A stretch of DNA of 59,073 nucleotides from Hyphomicrobiales bacterium. GTDB taxonomy: Bacteria > Pseudomonadota > Alphaproteobacteria > Rhizobiales > Rhizobiaceae. The notes below the pieces were generated by a model that made no database searches, had not been told where the DNA came from, and saw only the letters and a list, made by a program, of their open reading frames with translations. Positions 42,963-50,911 of the stretch are shown here, piece by piece (positions within the stretch are counted from its first letter, which is position 1; every line of letters begins with the position of its first letter). The stretch lies in the NCBI GenBank assembly GCA_900466575.1, contig UBMP01000003.1:1-59073 (forward strand). Direction: 5' to 3'. Made by a program: the position numbers and the translations under genes.

Positions 42963-43459
42963 GCCGGGGCCTCCTCCAAGAGCGCCTGCTCACGTACATA
43001 GCCCACGGCCCGCGTCACCAGCGGCCCGAACGGGCCGGCCATAGCGCCGAGATCGAGCGGCAGGTCGATATCGCAGTCGTCGAGCGCGTTGCGCAACGCC
43101 AGCATCGCCTCCATGTCGCCGGTGACGCTGAGGTCACGCGAAAAGAACAGCGCATCGGCGTCGTATTTGCCTTCGAGCAGCGCCAGCAGCAGATAGAGCG
43201 GCCCCTCGATCGCCGCGTCGGTCGTCACCGGCACCGAGCGGCGCAGCACGCTGATCATCGGTATCGACGGCTCGACGACGAAGGAGAGCGGCAGGTCGGT
43301 GGGAAGGAAACCGTAGCGTTTCGCCCCATGGTCCCCGAGCCGGTCGAGCAGTGCCGGGTGGCGCGCCATCACCTGCGCAAACACCAGCCCCACCGCTCGC
43401 TGGATGACGAACAGCGGCAGGAAATCGAACGGGGCAGCCATCGCTGGAGGGATTCGCAT
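42953..43459 (-). CDS. ubiT: UbiT, SCP2-domain lipid-binding accessory protein
   Basis: 168 residues from ATG 43459, close to the 174 of E. coli UbiT. It has an SCP2 sterol-carrier domain (LSFVVEPSIPMISVLRRSV ... GKYDADALFFSRDLSVTGDMEAMLALRNALDD). UbiT binds the prenylated intermediates for the anaerobic pathway. The longer open frame to 44470 lies under ubiD and is not used. An FNR-like box centred 74 bases upstream fits control by oxygen. Confidence 0.9.
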   Translation of the reverse strand: MRIPPAMAAPFDFLPLFVIQRAVGLVFAQVMARHPALLDRLGDHGAKRYGFLPTDLPLSFVVEPSIPMISVLRRSVPVTTDAAIEGPLYLLLALLEGKYDADALFFSRDLSVTGDMEAMLALRNALDDCDIDLPLDLGAMAGPFGPLVTRAVGYVREQALLEEAPAWN

Positions 43460-43524
43460 GGGCAATACCTTTGTTGAAGAGGCGGTCTCTGCCAGCAGTC
43501 TTAACGCCGCCATTGCCGCCGCCA

Positions 43525-43540
43525 TTTGAGCAAGCTCAAA
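43525..43540. promoter_or_regulatory. FNR-like palindrome between ubiTUV and ubiDX
   Basis: TTTGAGCAAGCTCAAA is a perfect palindrome with the FNR-family core TTGA-N6-TCAA. It lies in the 114-base divergent region. Spacing suits activation of ubiT (start about 43491); towards ubiD it is close to the start codon. Confidence 0.65.
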
Positions 43541-43573
43541 GACAGATGCGTTTTTCCGCGGCAGACAGACCGG

Positions 43574-45085
43574 ATGACCCAGATGATTCCCGCCGTCCGC
43601 CGCTTTTCCGATCTCCGCGATTTCATGGCCGAGCTCGAGCGCCGTGGCCGCCTCAAGCGGATTTCCGCGCCGGTGTCGCTGGTGCACGAGATCACCGAGA
43701 TCCACCGCCGCACGGTGGAAGCGGAGGGCCCGGCGCTGCTGTTCGAAAAGCCCGTGGATGCCGGGGGCAGGGTCAGCACGATCCCGCTTCTCGCCAACCT
43801 GTTCGGCACGCAGGAGCGGATTTCCTGGGGGCTTGGGCTGGAGGACGGCGGCATTCCCAAGCTTGCCGAAATGCTGGCCGACCTGCGCCAGCCGCAGGCG
43901 CCGGGATCGATCCGGGAGGCCTTTGACAAATTGCCGCTGCTGCGCGCCGCCCTGTCGATGCGCACCCGCAAGGTAGAGCGTCCAGCCTGCCAGCAGATCG
44001 TCTGGCGCGGCGAGGAGCTTGATCTCGGCCGCCTGCCGATCCAATGGTGCTGGCCGGGCGAGCCGGCGCCGCTGATCACCTGGCCGCTGGTGATCACCTG
44101 CGCGCCCGACGACCCCGCCGACATCAATGTCGGCATCTACCGCATGCAAGTGCTCGGCCCAGACCGCGTCATCATGCGCTGGCTTGCCCATCGCGGCGGC
44201 GCAAAACACCACCGGATGTGGCAGAAACTCGGGCGCGACATGCCGGTCACCATTGCCATCGGCACCGATCCGGCCACCATCCTGTCGGCGGTGATGCCGC
44301 TGCCGGAGGGCATGAGCGAACTCGGTTTCGCCGGGCTGCTGCGCCGCAGCCGTACAGGTGTGGCGCAGGGGCTGACCCAGCCGCTGCCGGTACCGGCCAA
44401 TGCCGAGATCGTGCTCGAAGGCACGGTATCGGTGAACGACACGGCGCCGGAAGGTCCCTATGGCGATCACACCGGCTACTATAACGCCGTCGAGCGCTTT
44501 CCGGTGATGACGCTGTCGGCGATCACCATGCGCCGGGATCCGGTCTATCTCTCGACGTTTACCGGCCGGCCGCCGGACGAGCCGTCGCGGCTGGGGGCGG
44601 CGATGACCGAGCTGTTCATTCCGCTGGTCAAGCGGCAGTTTCCGGAAATCACTGACCTGTGGCTGCCGCCGGAGGCCTGTTCCTACCGGATCATGGTGGT
44701 TGCCATCGACAAGCGCTATCCGGGCCAGGCGCGGCGCATCATGATGGGGCTTTGGTCGATGCTGCCGCAGTTCAGCTATACCAAGCTGATCATCGCCGTC
44801 GATCCGGATATCGACGTGCGCAGCTGGACCGACGTCATCTGGGCGCTGTCGACCCGGTTCGATGCCAGCCGCGACGTCATCACCATTGCCGACACGCCGA
44901 TCGACTATCTCGATTTCGCCTCGCCGAAGCCCGGGCTCGGCGGCAAGCTCGGGCTCGACGCCACCACCAAGATCGGTGCCGAGACCGACCGCGAGTGGGG
45001 CCAGGTGCTGAAAATGACGCCAGAAGTCTCGGCCAGGGTCGATGAAATCTGGGCGGGCCTCGGGCTGGCGGAGACGGGCGCATGA
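43574..45085 (+). CDS. ubiD: UbiD-family prenylated-FMN decarboxylase
   Basis: 503 residues from ATG 43574; an upstream TTG frame crosses the regulatory box. UbiD hallmarks include RFSDLRDFMAELERRGRLKRI, the EGPYGDHTGYY motif and GGKLGLDATTK. UbiD removes the carboxyl group of 4-hydroxy-3-polyprenylbenzoate in ubiquinone synthesis using prenylated FMN made by UbiX. The stop overlaps the ubiX start as ATGA. Next to ubiTUV it completes an anaerobic ubiquinone set. Confidence 0.95.
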   Translation: MTQMIPAVRRFSDLRDFMAELERRGRLKRISAPVSLVHEITEIHRRTVEAEGPALLFEKPVDAGGRVSTIPLLANLFGTQERISWGLGLEDGGIPKLAEMLADLRQPQAPGSIREAFDKLPLLRAALSMRTRKVERPACQQIVWRGEELDLGRLPIQWCWPGEPAPLITWPLVITCAPDDPADINVGIYRMQVLGPDRVIMRWLAHRGGAKHHRMWQKLGRDMPVTIAIGTDPATILSAVMPLPEGMSELGFAGLLRRSRTGVAQGLTQPLPVPANAEIVLEGTVSVNDTAPEGPYGDHTGYYNAVERFPVMTLSAITMRRDPVYLSTFTGRPPDEPSRLGAAMTELFIPLVKRQFPEITDLWLPPEACSYRIMVVAIDKRYPGQARRIMMGLWSMLPQFSYTKLIIAVDPDIDVRSWTDVIWALSTRFDASRDVITIADTPIDYLDFASPKPGLGGKLGLDATTKIGAETDREWGQVLKMTPEVSARVDEIWAGLGLAETGA

Positions 45086-45654
45086 GCCGGTTTCGCGTGG
45101 TCGTCGGCATATCCGGTGCCTCGGGTGCTGCTATTGCTGTTCGCATCATCGAGCGGCTGGCGGCACTGGAGGAAGTAGAAATTCATCTGGTCGTTTCCGA
45201 CGCGGCACGCCGCACCCTCGACCATGAGGTCGGTGCGGATGCGTTGACGCGGCTGGTCGCGACGGCGTTCCGGCACTACGGTATCGGCGATATCGGCGCT
45301 TCGATCGCCAGCGGTTCGTTTGCCACCGCCGGCATGATCGTCGCACCCTGTTCGATGCGCACGCTTGCGGCCATCGCCACCGGCCTGTCGGACAATCTGC
45401 TGGTGCGCGCCGCCGACGTGCAGTTGAAGGAGCGCCGCCGGCTGGTGCTATTGGCCCGCGAAACGCCGCTGCATCTGGGGCACCTGCGCAACATGTGCGC
45501 GGCAACCGAAATGGGCGCGATCGTCATGCCGCCGGTGCCGGCCTTCTACCACCTTCCGCAGACGGTGGCCGACATCGTCGATCAAATCGCTGCCCGCGCC
45601 ATCGACCTGCTGGCCCTGCCTTTACCGTCGCTGACAAGGGCCTGGGACGGATAG
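45082..45654 (+). CDS. ubiX: UbiX flavin prenyltransferase
   Basis: 190 residues with VVVGISGASGAAIAVRIIERL and the later APCSMRTLAAIATGLSDNLLVRAADVQLKERRRLVLLARETPLH, the FMN- and prenyl-phosphate-binding parts of UbiX. It makes the prenylated FMN that UbiD needs. Coupled to ubiD by a four-base overlap. Confidence 0.96.
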   Translation: MSRFRVVVGISGASGAAIAVRIIERLAALEEVEIHLVVSDAARRTLDHEVGADALTRLVATAFRHYGIGDIGASIASGSFATAGMIVAPCSMRTLAAIATGLSDNLLVRAADVQLKERRRLVLLARETPLHLGHLRNMCAATEMGAIVMPPVPAFYHLPQTVADIVDQIAARAIDLLALPLPSLTRAWDG

Positions 45655-45702
45655 CGTCTGCGGGCGATACTGCGGTGTACCCAAATGAGCGGCAGCACTC
45701 GA

Positions 45703-45949
45703 TGGCGAGCTGTCGCCGACCAGATCGGGTCGAAAGTGCCGAAGCTCGCCACCCATGGACAGCGCCGAAGAGGGCGCGCGATCCTACATGACCCTTCCCA
45801 TACAGCACTGGACCAAGCTTCACGGCACAAACCCCAATGGACGTCTCAACGGCGAGATCAATCGCTGAACCGGGGTCGTCGGCATATTTTCCAACAACGG
45901 TACTATCGTAGGGCTTGTCGGTACATTGCTCCTTGAGCACAACTGTTGA
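45703..45949 (+). pseudogene. C-terminal remnant of IS256-family transposase
   Basis: Read across several frame breaks and stops, the DNA gives WRAVADQI-SKVPKLAT, then MTLPIQHWTKLHGTNP, RLNGEI and VVGIFSNN-TIV-LVGTLLLEH, which follow the conserved end of IS256/MutA transposases (normally FP-HW-K-STNP-ERLN-EIKRR-VVGIFPN). No intact ORF remains. Confidence 0.75.
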
Positions 45950-45966
45950 TTATCCGGTGAGATTGA

Positions 45967-46068
45967 CCCGTTTTTTCATTTCGCCGTGATCCATCCAAAC
46001 CGACGTAACAAGCGGAATATAAACAAATATTTCGATTTAGGTGAATCACGGCGAAATGAAAAAACGGG
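45967..46068. repeat. 102-bp element with 24-bp perfect inverted repeats
   Basis: The left arm (45967-45990) begins CCCGTTTTTTCATTTC and the right arm (46045-46068) is its exact complement; the 54-base spacer is AT-rich and non-coding. It abuts the end of an IS3 orfA remnant. The form fits a miniature inverted-repeat element or the collapsed ends of an IS; a very stable transcription terminator is also possible. Confidence 0.6.
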
Positions 46069-46071
46069 CCA

Positions 46072-46174
46072 AATCGTGCTGAAGTTCAACAGCAGATCTC
46101 TGCGACAGGCACGCCGTCATCGCATACTTCAAAACGAACGCCTTCTGGGCGTCCGAGAACTTCGATGCCTTCAT
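46072..46174 (-). pseudogene. N-terminal remnant of IS3-family (IS407 group) OrfA
   Basis: From ATG 46174, after AAAAAGGAGCGGAAGC, the frame reads MKASKFSDAQKAFVLK, the standard start of IS407-group OrfA. A frameshift follows; the next frame continues GVPVAEIC before decay. The sequence ends at the 24-bp inverted repeat. Confidence 0.7.
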
Positions 46175-46426
46175 GCTTCCGCTCCTTTTTCCAGCCGGGA
46201 AATTACTGCGTAAAACTCTAATTATGAACGGTCCAGTTTTTGGGGATCAGAGCACTCATCAACTCCGATTGGCGAATAATGTCGGATCAGCTCCGCACGA
46301 TATCGTGCTACGCCAAACCGAAGAGAATTGAAGAAGGGAGCGGCCCATGCCAACCTCTCGGCACGATACCCATCCGGGGCTGCCGAGTCGATCCGCCGCT
46401 TCTGACAGCGCAAAGTGACCGCAGCC

Positions 46427-47140
46427 ATGCATCAGATCAATTTGAAATCGCACCTGTTCGACGCGCTCTTTGCTGTCTGGACCGCATTGTTCGCCTTGGG
46501 GGTGCCGGTCTTCTGGCTAGTTGGGTCGCCGGGGAAGGCAATTAGGGCTGCAACCCGTGTGTGGGTGCGAGGGGTACTGTTCGCGCTGAAGCATGTCGTA
46601 AGGCTGGACTATGTCGAAACTGGTCGTGACCTGATTCCGGCAGAACCCTGTCTTATCGTCTGCAATCATCAATCCACTTGGGAAACGCTCGCGTTTCTGG
46701 TTCTCTTCCCTGACGTTGCAATTGTTGCGAAGCAGGAACTGCTGCGGATTCCGATCATCAGCTGGTACTTGCGAAAATCACCGATGATCATCATCGATCG
46801 GGAGACCGGGTCCAAGGCACTGAAGATAATGCTGAACCAAAGTTGTGAAGCGCTCATCGGCGGTCGCTCGGTTCTCCTATTTCCAGAGGGCACACGCACG
46901 AAGGAGCTGGAACCAATTCAGTTCAAACGGGGGGTGGAGTTGCTCTATGCAAAGCTGGGGGTGCCCGTGCTGCCCGTCGTGGTGAACTCTGGCAAGTACT
47001 GGGGACCTGGACGATCGGGCAAGCGTAGCGGGACAATCACCGTATCATATCTGCCTCCGATCCCACCTGGGATGCCAGCCGAGTTGTTCGTTCGCAAGGC
47101 CGAGGCGCAGATGGAGGCAGAGCGATCGAGATTGATCTAA
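46427..47140 (+). CDS. plsC: 1-acyl-sn-glycerol-3-phosphate acyltransferase family
   Basis: 237 residues from ATG 46427 (GTG 46415 in frame is possible). An N-terminal membrane segment (ALFALGVPVFWLVG) is followed by PlsC motifs: NHQSTWE, a variant of NHx4D with Glu last, PIISWYLRKSPMIIIDRETG, and FPEGTRTK. It would add the second acyl chain to lysophosphatidic acid at the inner membrane. It stands alone between IS remnants, so it may be an accessory copy. Confidence 0.88.
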   Translation: MHQINLKSHLFDALFAVWTALFALGVPVFWLVGSPGKAIRAATRVWVRGVLFALKHVVRLDYVETGRDLIPAEPCLIVCNHQSTWETLAFLVLFPDVAIVAKQELLRIPIISWYLRKSPMIIIDRETGSKALKIMLNQSCEALIGGRSVLLFPEGTRTKELEPIQFKRGVELLYAKLGVPVLPVVVNSGKYWGPGRSGKRSGTITVSYLPPIPPGMPAELFVRKAEAQMEAERSRLI

Positions 47141-47337
47141 TCAGGCGCTTGTCTGGATCTGCTCCATAAAGCCGGACAGGATCAGACTTCTGTCTGAAGG
47201 TGTAAGAACTTGCGCGGGGACTCAATAGAGCATGGAGCCTGGGATATTGGCGTCTGATGTTGGCATGGAACGCCCGAAGATCCAATTCGCTGGATGCTTG
47301 TGCGAGACCCGGTCTTTTGCAGTGAGGCGCCACGTCG

Positions 47338-47346
47338 GGGGTGCAC
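47338..47346 (+). repeat. Left target-site duplication of IS4-type element
   Basis: GGGGTGCAC, repeated exactly at 48609-48617 on the other side of the element. Confidence 0.85.
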
Positions 47347-48608
47347 CACTACTGTCCGGTTTAAATTTGTGGACATGGCGCATGACATTGATTCTACTCG
47401 TATTTGAACGTTTGAGCGCGTTTCGGACACGAGCAAGGGATCAATGCCATGCAGCACCACAATAGTGTTTTTCACGCCGTTTTGAAGCAGGTTCCCTGGG
47501 GCGTCTTTGATCGCCTCGTCCGTCAACATGATGCCGATCACAGAGTCCGCAGGCTGTCCACAAAAAGTCAGTTCGTGGCACTGCTTTACGGTCAGTTGAG
47601 CGGTGCGGTGAGCCTGCGCGACATCGAGATAGGGTTGTCCAGCCACTGGCGTGGTCTCTATCACCTCGGCGCCAAGAGCCCGGCGCGCTCGACCCTTTCC
47701 GATGCCAATGCTCGCCGGCCGGCCGCCGTGTTCGAAGGGCTCTTTTCCGCCCTGGCGCAAGGCGCCGGTCGCGCTGCCCGCCGCAAGATCGGTGATGCGG
47801 TACGTCTCGTCGATGCGACGAACATCAGGCTTTCCGCCAACTGGGCCCACTTCTCCGCAAAAAGCTGCGCCGGCAAGATCCATGTCGTCTACGATCCCGA
47901 CGAGGCCTCGCCGGTCTACGCCGTCGTCACTGCCGCCAATGTCAACGACATCACGCCGGCGCAGACCATGCCGGTCGAGGCCGCAGCGACCTATGTTTTC
48001 GACCTTGGCTACTACGATTTCGCATGGTAGGACGAGCTGAAGGCAAAAGGTTGCCGCATCGTCACACGCCTCAAGACCCACACGCCGCTACAGATCATCG
48101 AGAGCCGGCCGGTCCCCGAAGGCGGCGACATCCTGTCTGACAGGATAGGCCATCTCAATCGCAGGATCGGATATGGGCGCCCCAATCCTTACGTCGATCC
48201 CGTTCGCGAGGTCATGGTCAGGATTTCCACGGGCAAGATCATACGCATCGTCACCAGCGACCTCGACGCACCGGCGCAAGAGATCGCCGCCCTCTACAAG
48301 AGGCGCTGGCAAATCGAACTGTTTTTCCGCTGGGTCAAGCAAACCCTGCGCATTCGTCATTTCCTCGGCACCTCGGAAAATGCCGTGCGCATCCAGGTCA
48401 TGGTCGCGCTCATCGCCTATATCCTCCTCGCCAGCCTCAAGAAGACCCAGGCCAGAATCGAAAGCCCGCTCGCATTCGCACGGCTGGTCCGCGCCAATCT
48501 CATGCATCGAAAGACAATCCAGAACCTCATCGAGCCGCCCAAAAAGCCGCCCGAAGATAACGCACAGATCTCCTTCGATCTCAGGCCAACTTAAACCGGA
48601 CAGTAGTG
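47347..48608 (+). mobile_element. IS4-family insertion sequence, 1262 bp, with target duplication
   Basis: Perfect 18-bp terminal inverted repeats: CACTACTGTCCGGTTTAA at 47347-47364 and its complement at 48591-48608. A 9-bp target duplication GGGGTGCAC flanks both ends, within the IS4 range. The intact ends and duplication indicate a fairly recent insertion, although the transposase has an in-frame stop. Confidence 0.9.
47449..48594 (+). pseudogene. IS4-family transposase with in-frame amber stop
   Basis: A single frame encodes about 380 residues: MQHHNSVFHAVLKQVPWGVF, a DDE domain with VRLVDATNIRLS (Asp) and the later KRRWQIELFFRWVKQTLRI (the YREK-like Glu region). One TAG codon at 48028-48030, after YYDFAW, interrupts it; a single change from TGG would explain it. 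Both halves are otherwise intact, so the copy is recently inactivated unless the stop is read through or is a sequence error. Confidence 0.85.
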
Positions 48609-48617
48609 GGGGTGCAC
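48609..48617 (+). repeat. Right target-site duplication of IS4-type element
   Basis: GGGGTGCAC, matching 47338-47346. Confidence 0.85.
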
Positions 48618-48671
48618 CGGGGTCTCACGTTAGCGACTTGGGCCACGAAGGCCGAACCAATCGGAGTTGAA

Positions 48672-48863
48672 ATGGACCTCCCGGATTTCTTTGCGGATGT
48701 TCCGACCATAACGATGCGCGATCCCGTAGCGGTTTTCCTTGGTGCCTGGGAAAGGGGGGTGATAACCTATACGTATGCCGATGTCGTGAAGCTTGCCGGC
48801 CACTCCATCGCGATCCGCGACTGCATTATATTGATTTGTCGTGAAATAGAGGTGTCATGTTGA
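48672..48863 (+). pseudogene. FmdE-like protein, truncated
   Basis: ATG 48672. The first 40 residues (MDLPDFFADVPTITMRDPVA ... YTYADVVKLAGHS) match the start of FmdE-family proteins (formylmethanofuran dehydrogenase subunit E-like), which should continue with the metal-binding GHSCP motif. Here the sequence changes right after GHS and stops 20 residues later, so the metal site and most of the protein are gone. The family name is from recall. Confidence 0.6.
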
Positions 48864-49252
48864 ATGATCGCATGCGGAAACTTCTGATTGATCAGGCTCA
48901 GACCGGGAGCCCCATAACCTATAAGGAACTTGCAAGTCGTCTGGGGCTGGCTCCGCCACAGATGATTCACCGTGTGACGCAGGAACTTGAAATCCTCATG
49001 GCGGCTGATGTCGCAGCGACCCGGCCTTTGCTAGCAACACTGTGCGTAAGCAGGTTAACCCGGGGTCTGCCCGCGAGGGGCTTTTTCGCAGTAGCCGAGA
49101 TGCTGGGCGTCTTTTCAGGCGATCCTGAAGGCCCGGAGGCCCGTGCGTTCTATAATCAAGAGTTTCAACGGGTGCTCATCTTCTATCGCCGATCAGACGC
49201 CGGTGCCTGCGCTGGTCGGTTTCAACAACCCGACCCTACCGATAAACATTGA
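48857..49252 (+). CDS. Hypothetical protein with winged-helix-like N-terminus
   Basis: 131 residues, ATG preceded by AGAGGTGTC. The N-terminal part (MRKLLIDQAQTGSPITYKELASRLGL-PPQMIHRVTQELEILMAAD) looks like a small MGMT- or winged-helix-type fold. The middle (ATLCVSRLTRGLPARGFFAVAEMLGVFSGDPEGPEARAFYNQEF) resembles a rhizobial hypothetical family. The last 20 residues look unlike the rest and may follow a frameshift. No function assigned. Confidence 0.6.
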   Translation: MLNDRMRKLLIDQAQTGSPITYKELASRLGLAPPQMIHRVTQELEILMAADVAATRPLLATLCVSRLTRGLPARGFFAVAEMLGVFSGDPEGPEARAFYNQEFQRVLIFYRRSDAGACAGRFQQPDPTDKH

Positions 49253-49609
49253 TGGCAACCGCACCGGCGACGGTCCCTTCCAGGGAAACGAACGTTGCTG
49301 GGCCTTTCGGCATTCAAGCGTGGGGCGGTTTTTGCCACCATCGACTCTGGAGTCGAAAAGAAGTATTCTAAATATTACTTTTAAAGCGAGATTCCGCCAC
49401 TTGAAGGTGCAACAGCGTCGCAGGTCCCAAAGCCGTGGCGATGTTGATCGTGTCTGTGTGTCCAGCAGGTTGAGCGACTTGCTCACATGCCGACCTTGCA
49501 GGCGGCATGGAGGTCTGGCAGGGACGTATCCATTCACGGGCGGTTCGATGGCCTGCAGGATGGGTTACTTTCGAAACTGGACTGCACAGTGAGCGCAGGA
49601 GGTTTGAAC
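49253..49609. other. Intergenic region with NsrR-like palindrome and rhodanese-like remnant
   Basis: No intact ORF. A 27-bp palindrome is listed separately. At about 49490-49540 a frame reads ADLAGGMEVWQGR, like the end of rhodanese domains (NLAGGMxxW), but stops nearby show that only a fragment remains. Confidence 0.4.
49356..49382. promoter_or_regulatory. Second NsrR-like palindrome
   Basis: AAAAGAAGTATT and AATATTACTTTT match at 10 of 12 positions around CTA. It shares the AAG-N3-TATT-N3-AATA-N3-CTT layout with the site before nsrR. The nearest intact downstream gene is the DUF488 gene, 228 bases away; a decayed rhodanese-like stretch lies between. Confidence 0.45.
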
Positions 49610-49957
49610 ATGCTGGCGCGGATCAAGCGCATCTATGACGAGCCCGAAGCGGAGGATGGCGAGCGTATTCTTGTCGATCGCCTTTGGCCACGCGGCTGCC
49701 GCAAGGAGAAAGCCAAACTGGATGCGTGGATGAAGGATGTCGCTCCGTCGGCGGAACTGCGACGGTGGTTCGACCACAAACCGGAACGGTGGGCGAAGTT
49801 TAAGGAGCGCTACCAGGCGGAATTGAAGGATAACCCGGCCCTTGATGGCCTGAGAGAACGTGCGGCGACCAAGACCGTCACGCTACTCTACGGCTCGAGC
49901 AACCGGAACCTCAACCAGGCCGTGGTGCTTGCCGAGTTTTTGGCTGATCGTTGCTAG
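49610..49957 (+). CDS. DUF488 (YeaO-like) protein
   Basis: 115 residues from ATG 49610, with AGGAGG seven bases upstream. It matches DUF488: KRIYDEPEAEDGERILVDRLWPRG, APSAELRRWFDHKPERWAKF, TLLYGSSNRNLNQAVVL. The function is unknown. It converges with lysR and the two stops share the palindrome CTAG (49954-49957). Confidence 0.88.
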   Translation: MLARIKRIYDEPEAEDGERILVDRLWPRGCRKEKAKLDAWMKDVAPSAELRRWFDHKPERWAKFKERYQAELKDNPALDGLRERAATKTVTLLYGSSNRNLNQAVVLAEFLADRC

Positions 49958-50793
49958 TCCGCTTCTGCCGCAGCAACACGCAAGCCCTCCCTCAGCCGCC
50001 GCAGAAGGGACGGATCAGCTTTCTCGGAAGAGACTAGATATGCCGGATAGGCAAAGGCCGGACTGTCGGGAACGATCTGCAAACGTCCATCCTCGAGGTG
50101 CCGCCGTATGAAGCCCTCGCGAAAGTATCCGGCGCCGCCGACTGCAAGGACGTAGTCAAGTGCGAGCGGGCCGTATCCGATGGAGACGGCCGGGCTTACG
50201 CTTTCAGGAAAAGTGGCACGAAGACTTGCAGCAAAGTCGGCACCCCAGTCAATTCCGATGAATTCCTTGTTGCCTGTCTGAGCCGGCGTTTGTGCAAACA
50301 CCAGACGCTCCTCAAACAGCAGTTCGGCGACCAGTCCGGGCCGGCGGGGAGCACCGTAGATGACGGCGGCGTCGAGCCCGCCCTCCTGCATCACCGCCAG
50401 CAGATGCTCGCCCGTATCGATCGCGGTGCGCACGGCAATATCCGGGCATTCGCGGCGCATCCAGAGGAGCCACTGGGAGAGCAAGGGGCTCCACAGGCTG
50501 AGTTCTGCGCCGAGGCTCACCAGAACCGATCGGCCCGGTGGAAGCGCCACGACATCCCGGGCTGTTTCCCAGACGCGAACCAGGCTTGAGGCGAAGGGGA
50601 GGAATTTCTCGCCAGCCGGAGTGAGCCTGGCACCAGCCTTGTTACGCACAAATACAGGACGCTCCAGTTGTTCCTCCAGGACGCGGATACGAGCACTCAC
50701 CGCCGTCTGCGAAATGTTGAGTGCCTCCGCGGCTCCGACAAAGGTGCCGGCTTTCACGACTTCCAGGAATGTACGAGCGATTGCATGGTCCAT
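49954..50793 (-). CDS. LysR-family transcriptional regulator
   Basis: 279 residues from ATG 50793; the frame extends to 50844 but the helix-turn-helix should start near MDHAIARTFLEVVKAGTFVG. The recognition region is AAEALNISQTAVSARIRVLEEQL, followed by a LysR substrate-binding domain. It is divergent from the cystathionine gamma-synthase-like gene with 118 bases between, the usual position for a LysR activator, so that gene is its likely target. Confidence 0.92.
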   Translation of the reverse strand: MDHAIARTFLEVVKAGTFVGAAEALNISQTAVSARIRVLEEQLERPVFVRNKAGARLTPAGEKFLPFASSLVRVWETARDVVALPPGRSVLVSLGAELSLWSPLLSQWLLWMRRECPDIAVRTAIDTGEHLLAVMQEGGLDAAVIYGAPRRPGLVAELLFEERLVFAQTPAQTGNKEFIGIDWGADFAASLRATFPESVSPAVSIGYGPLALDYVLAVGGAGYFREGFIRRHLEDGRLQIVPDSPAFAYPAYLVSSEKADPSLLRRLREGLRVAAAEAD

Positions 50794-50911
50794 GAGCTCT
50801 TGTCCGACGGAAATAAAAGCAAGAAAATTGCGGTTAAACTGCAATAGATTTCATTTGTCACAACTAATCAATCCGACCATCATTGCGGCTAGAATATGAG
50901 GAGCAGCAATA

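Noticed and set aside
43460-44470. Minus-strand open frame running upstream of ubiT
   Set aside because: It lies entirely under ubiD, has no domain of its own, and the real UbiT begins at 43459; GC-rich codon use opens the opposite frame.
47182-48081. 299-codon minus-strand ORF across the IS4 element
   Set aside because: Antisense to the transposase and crosses the element's terminal repeat, so it cannot be an old gene.
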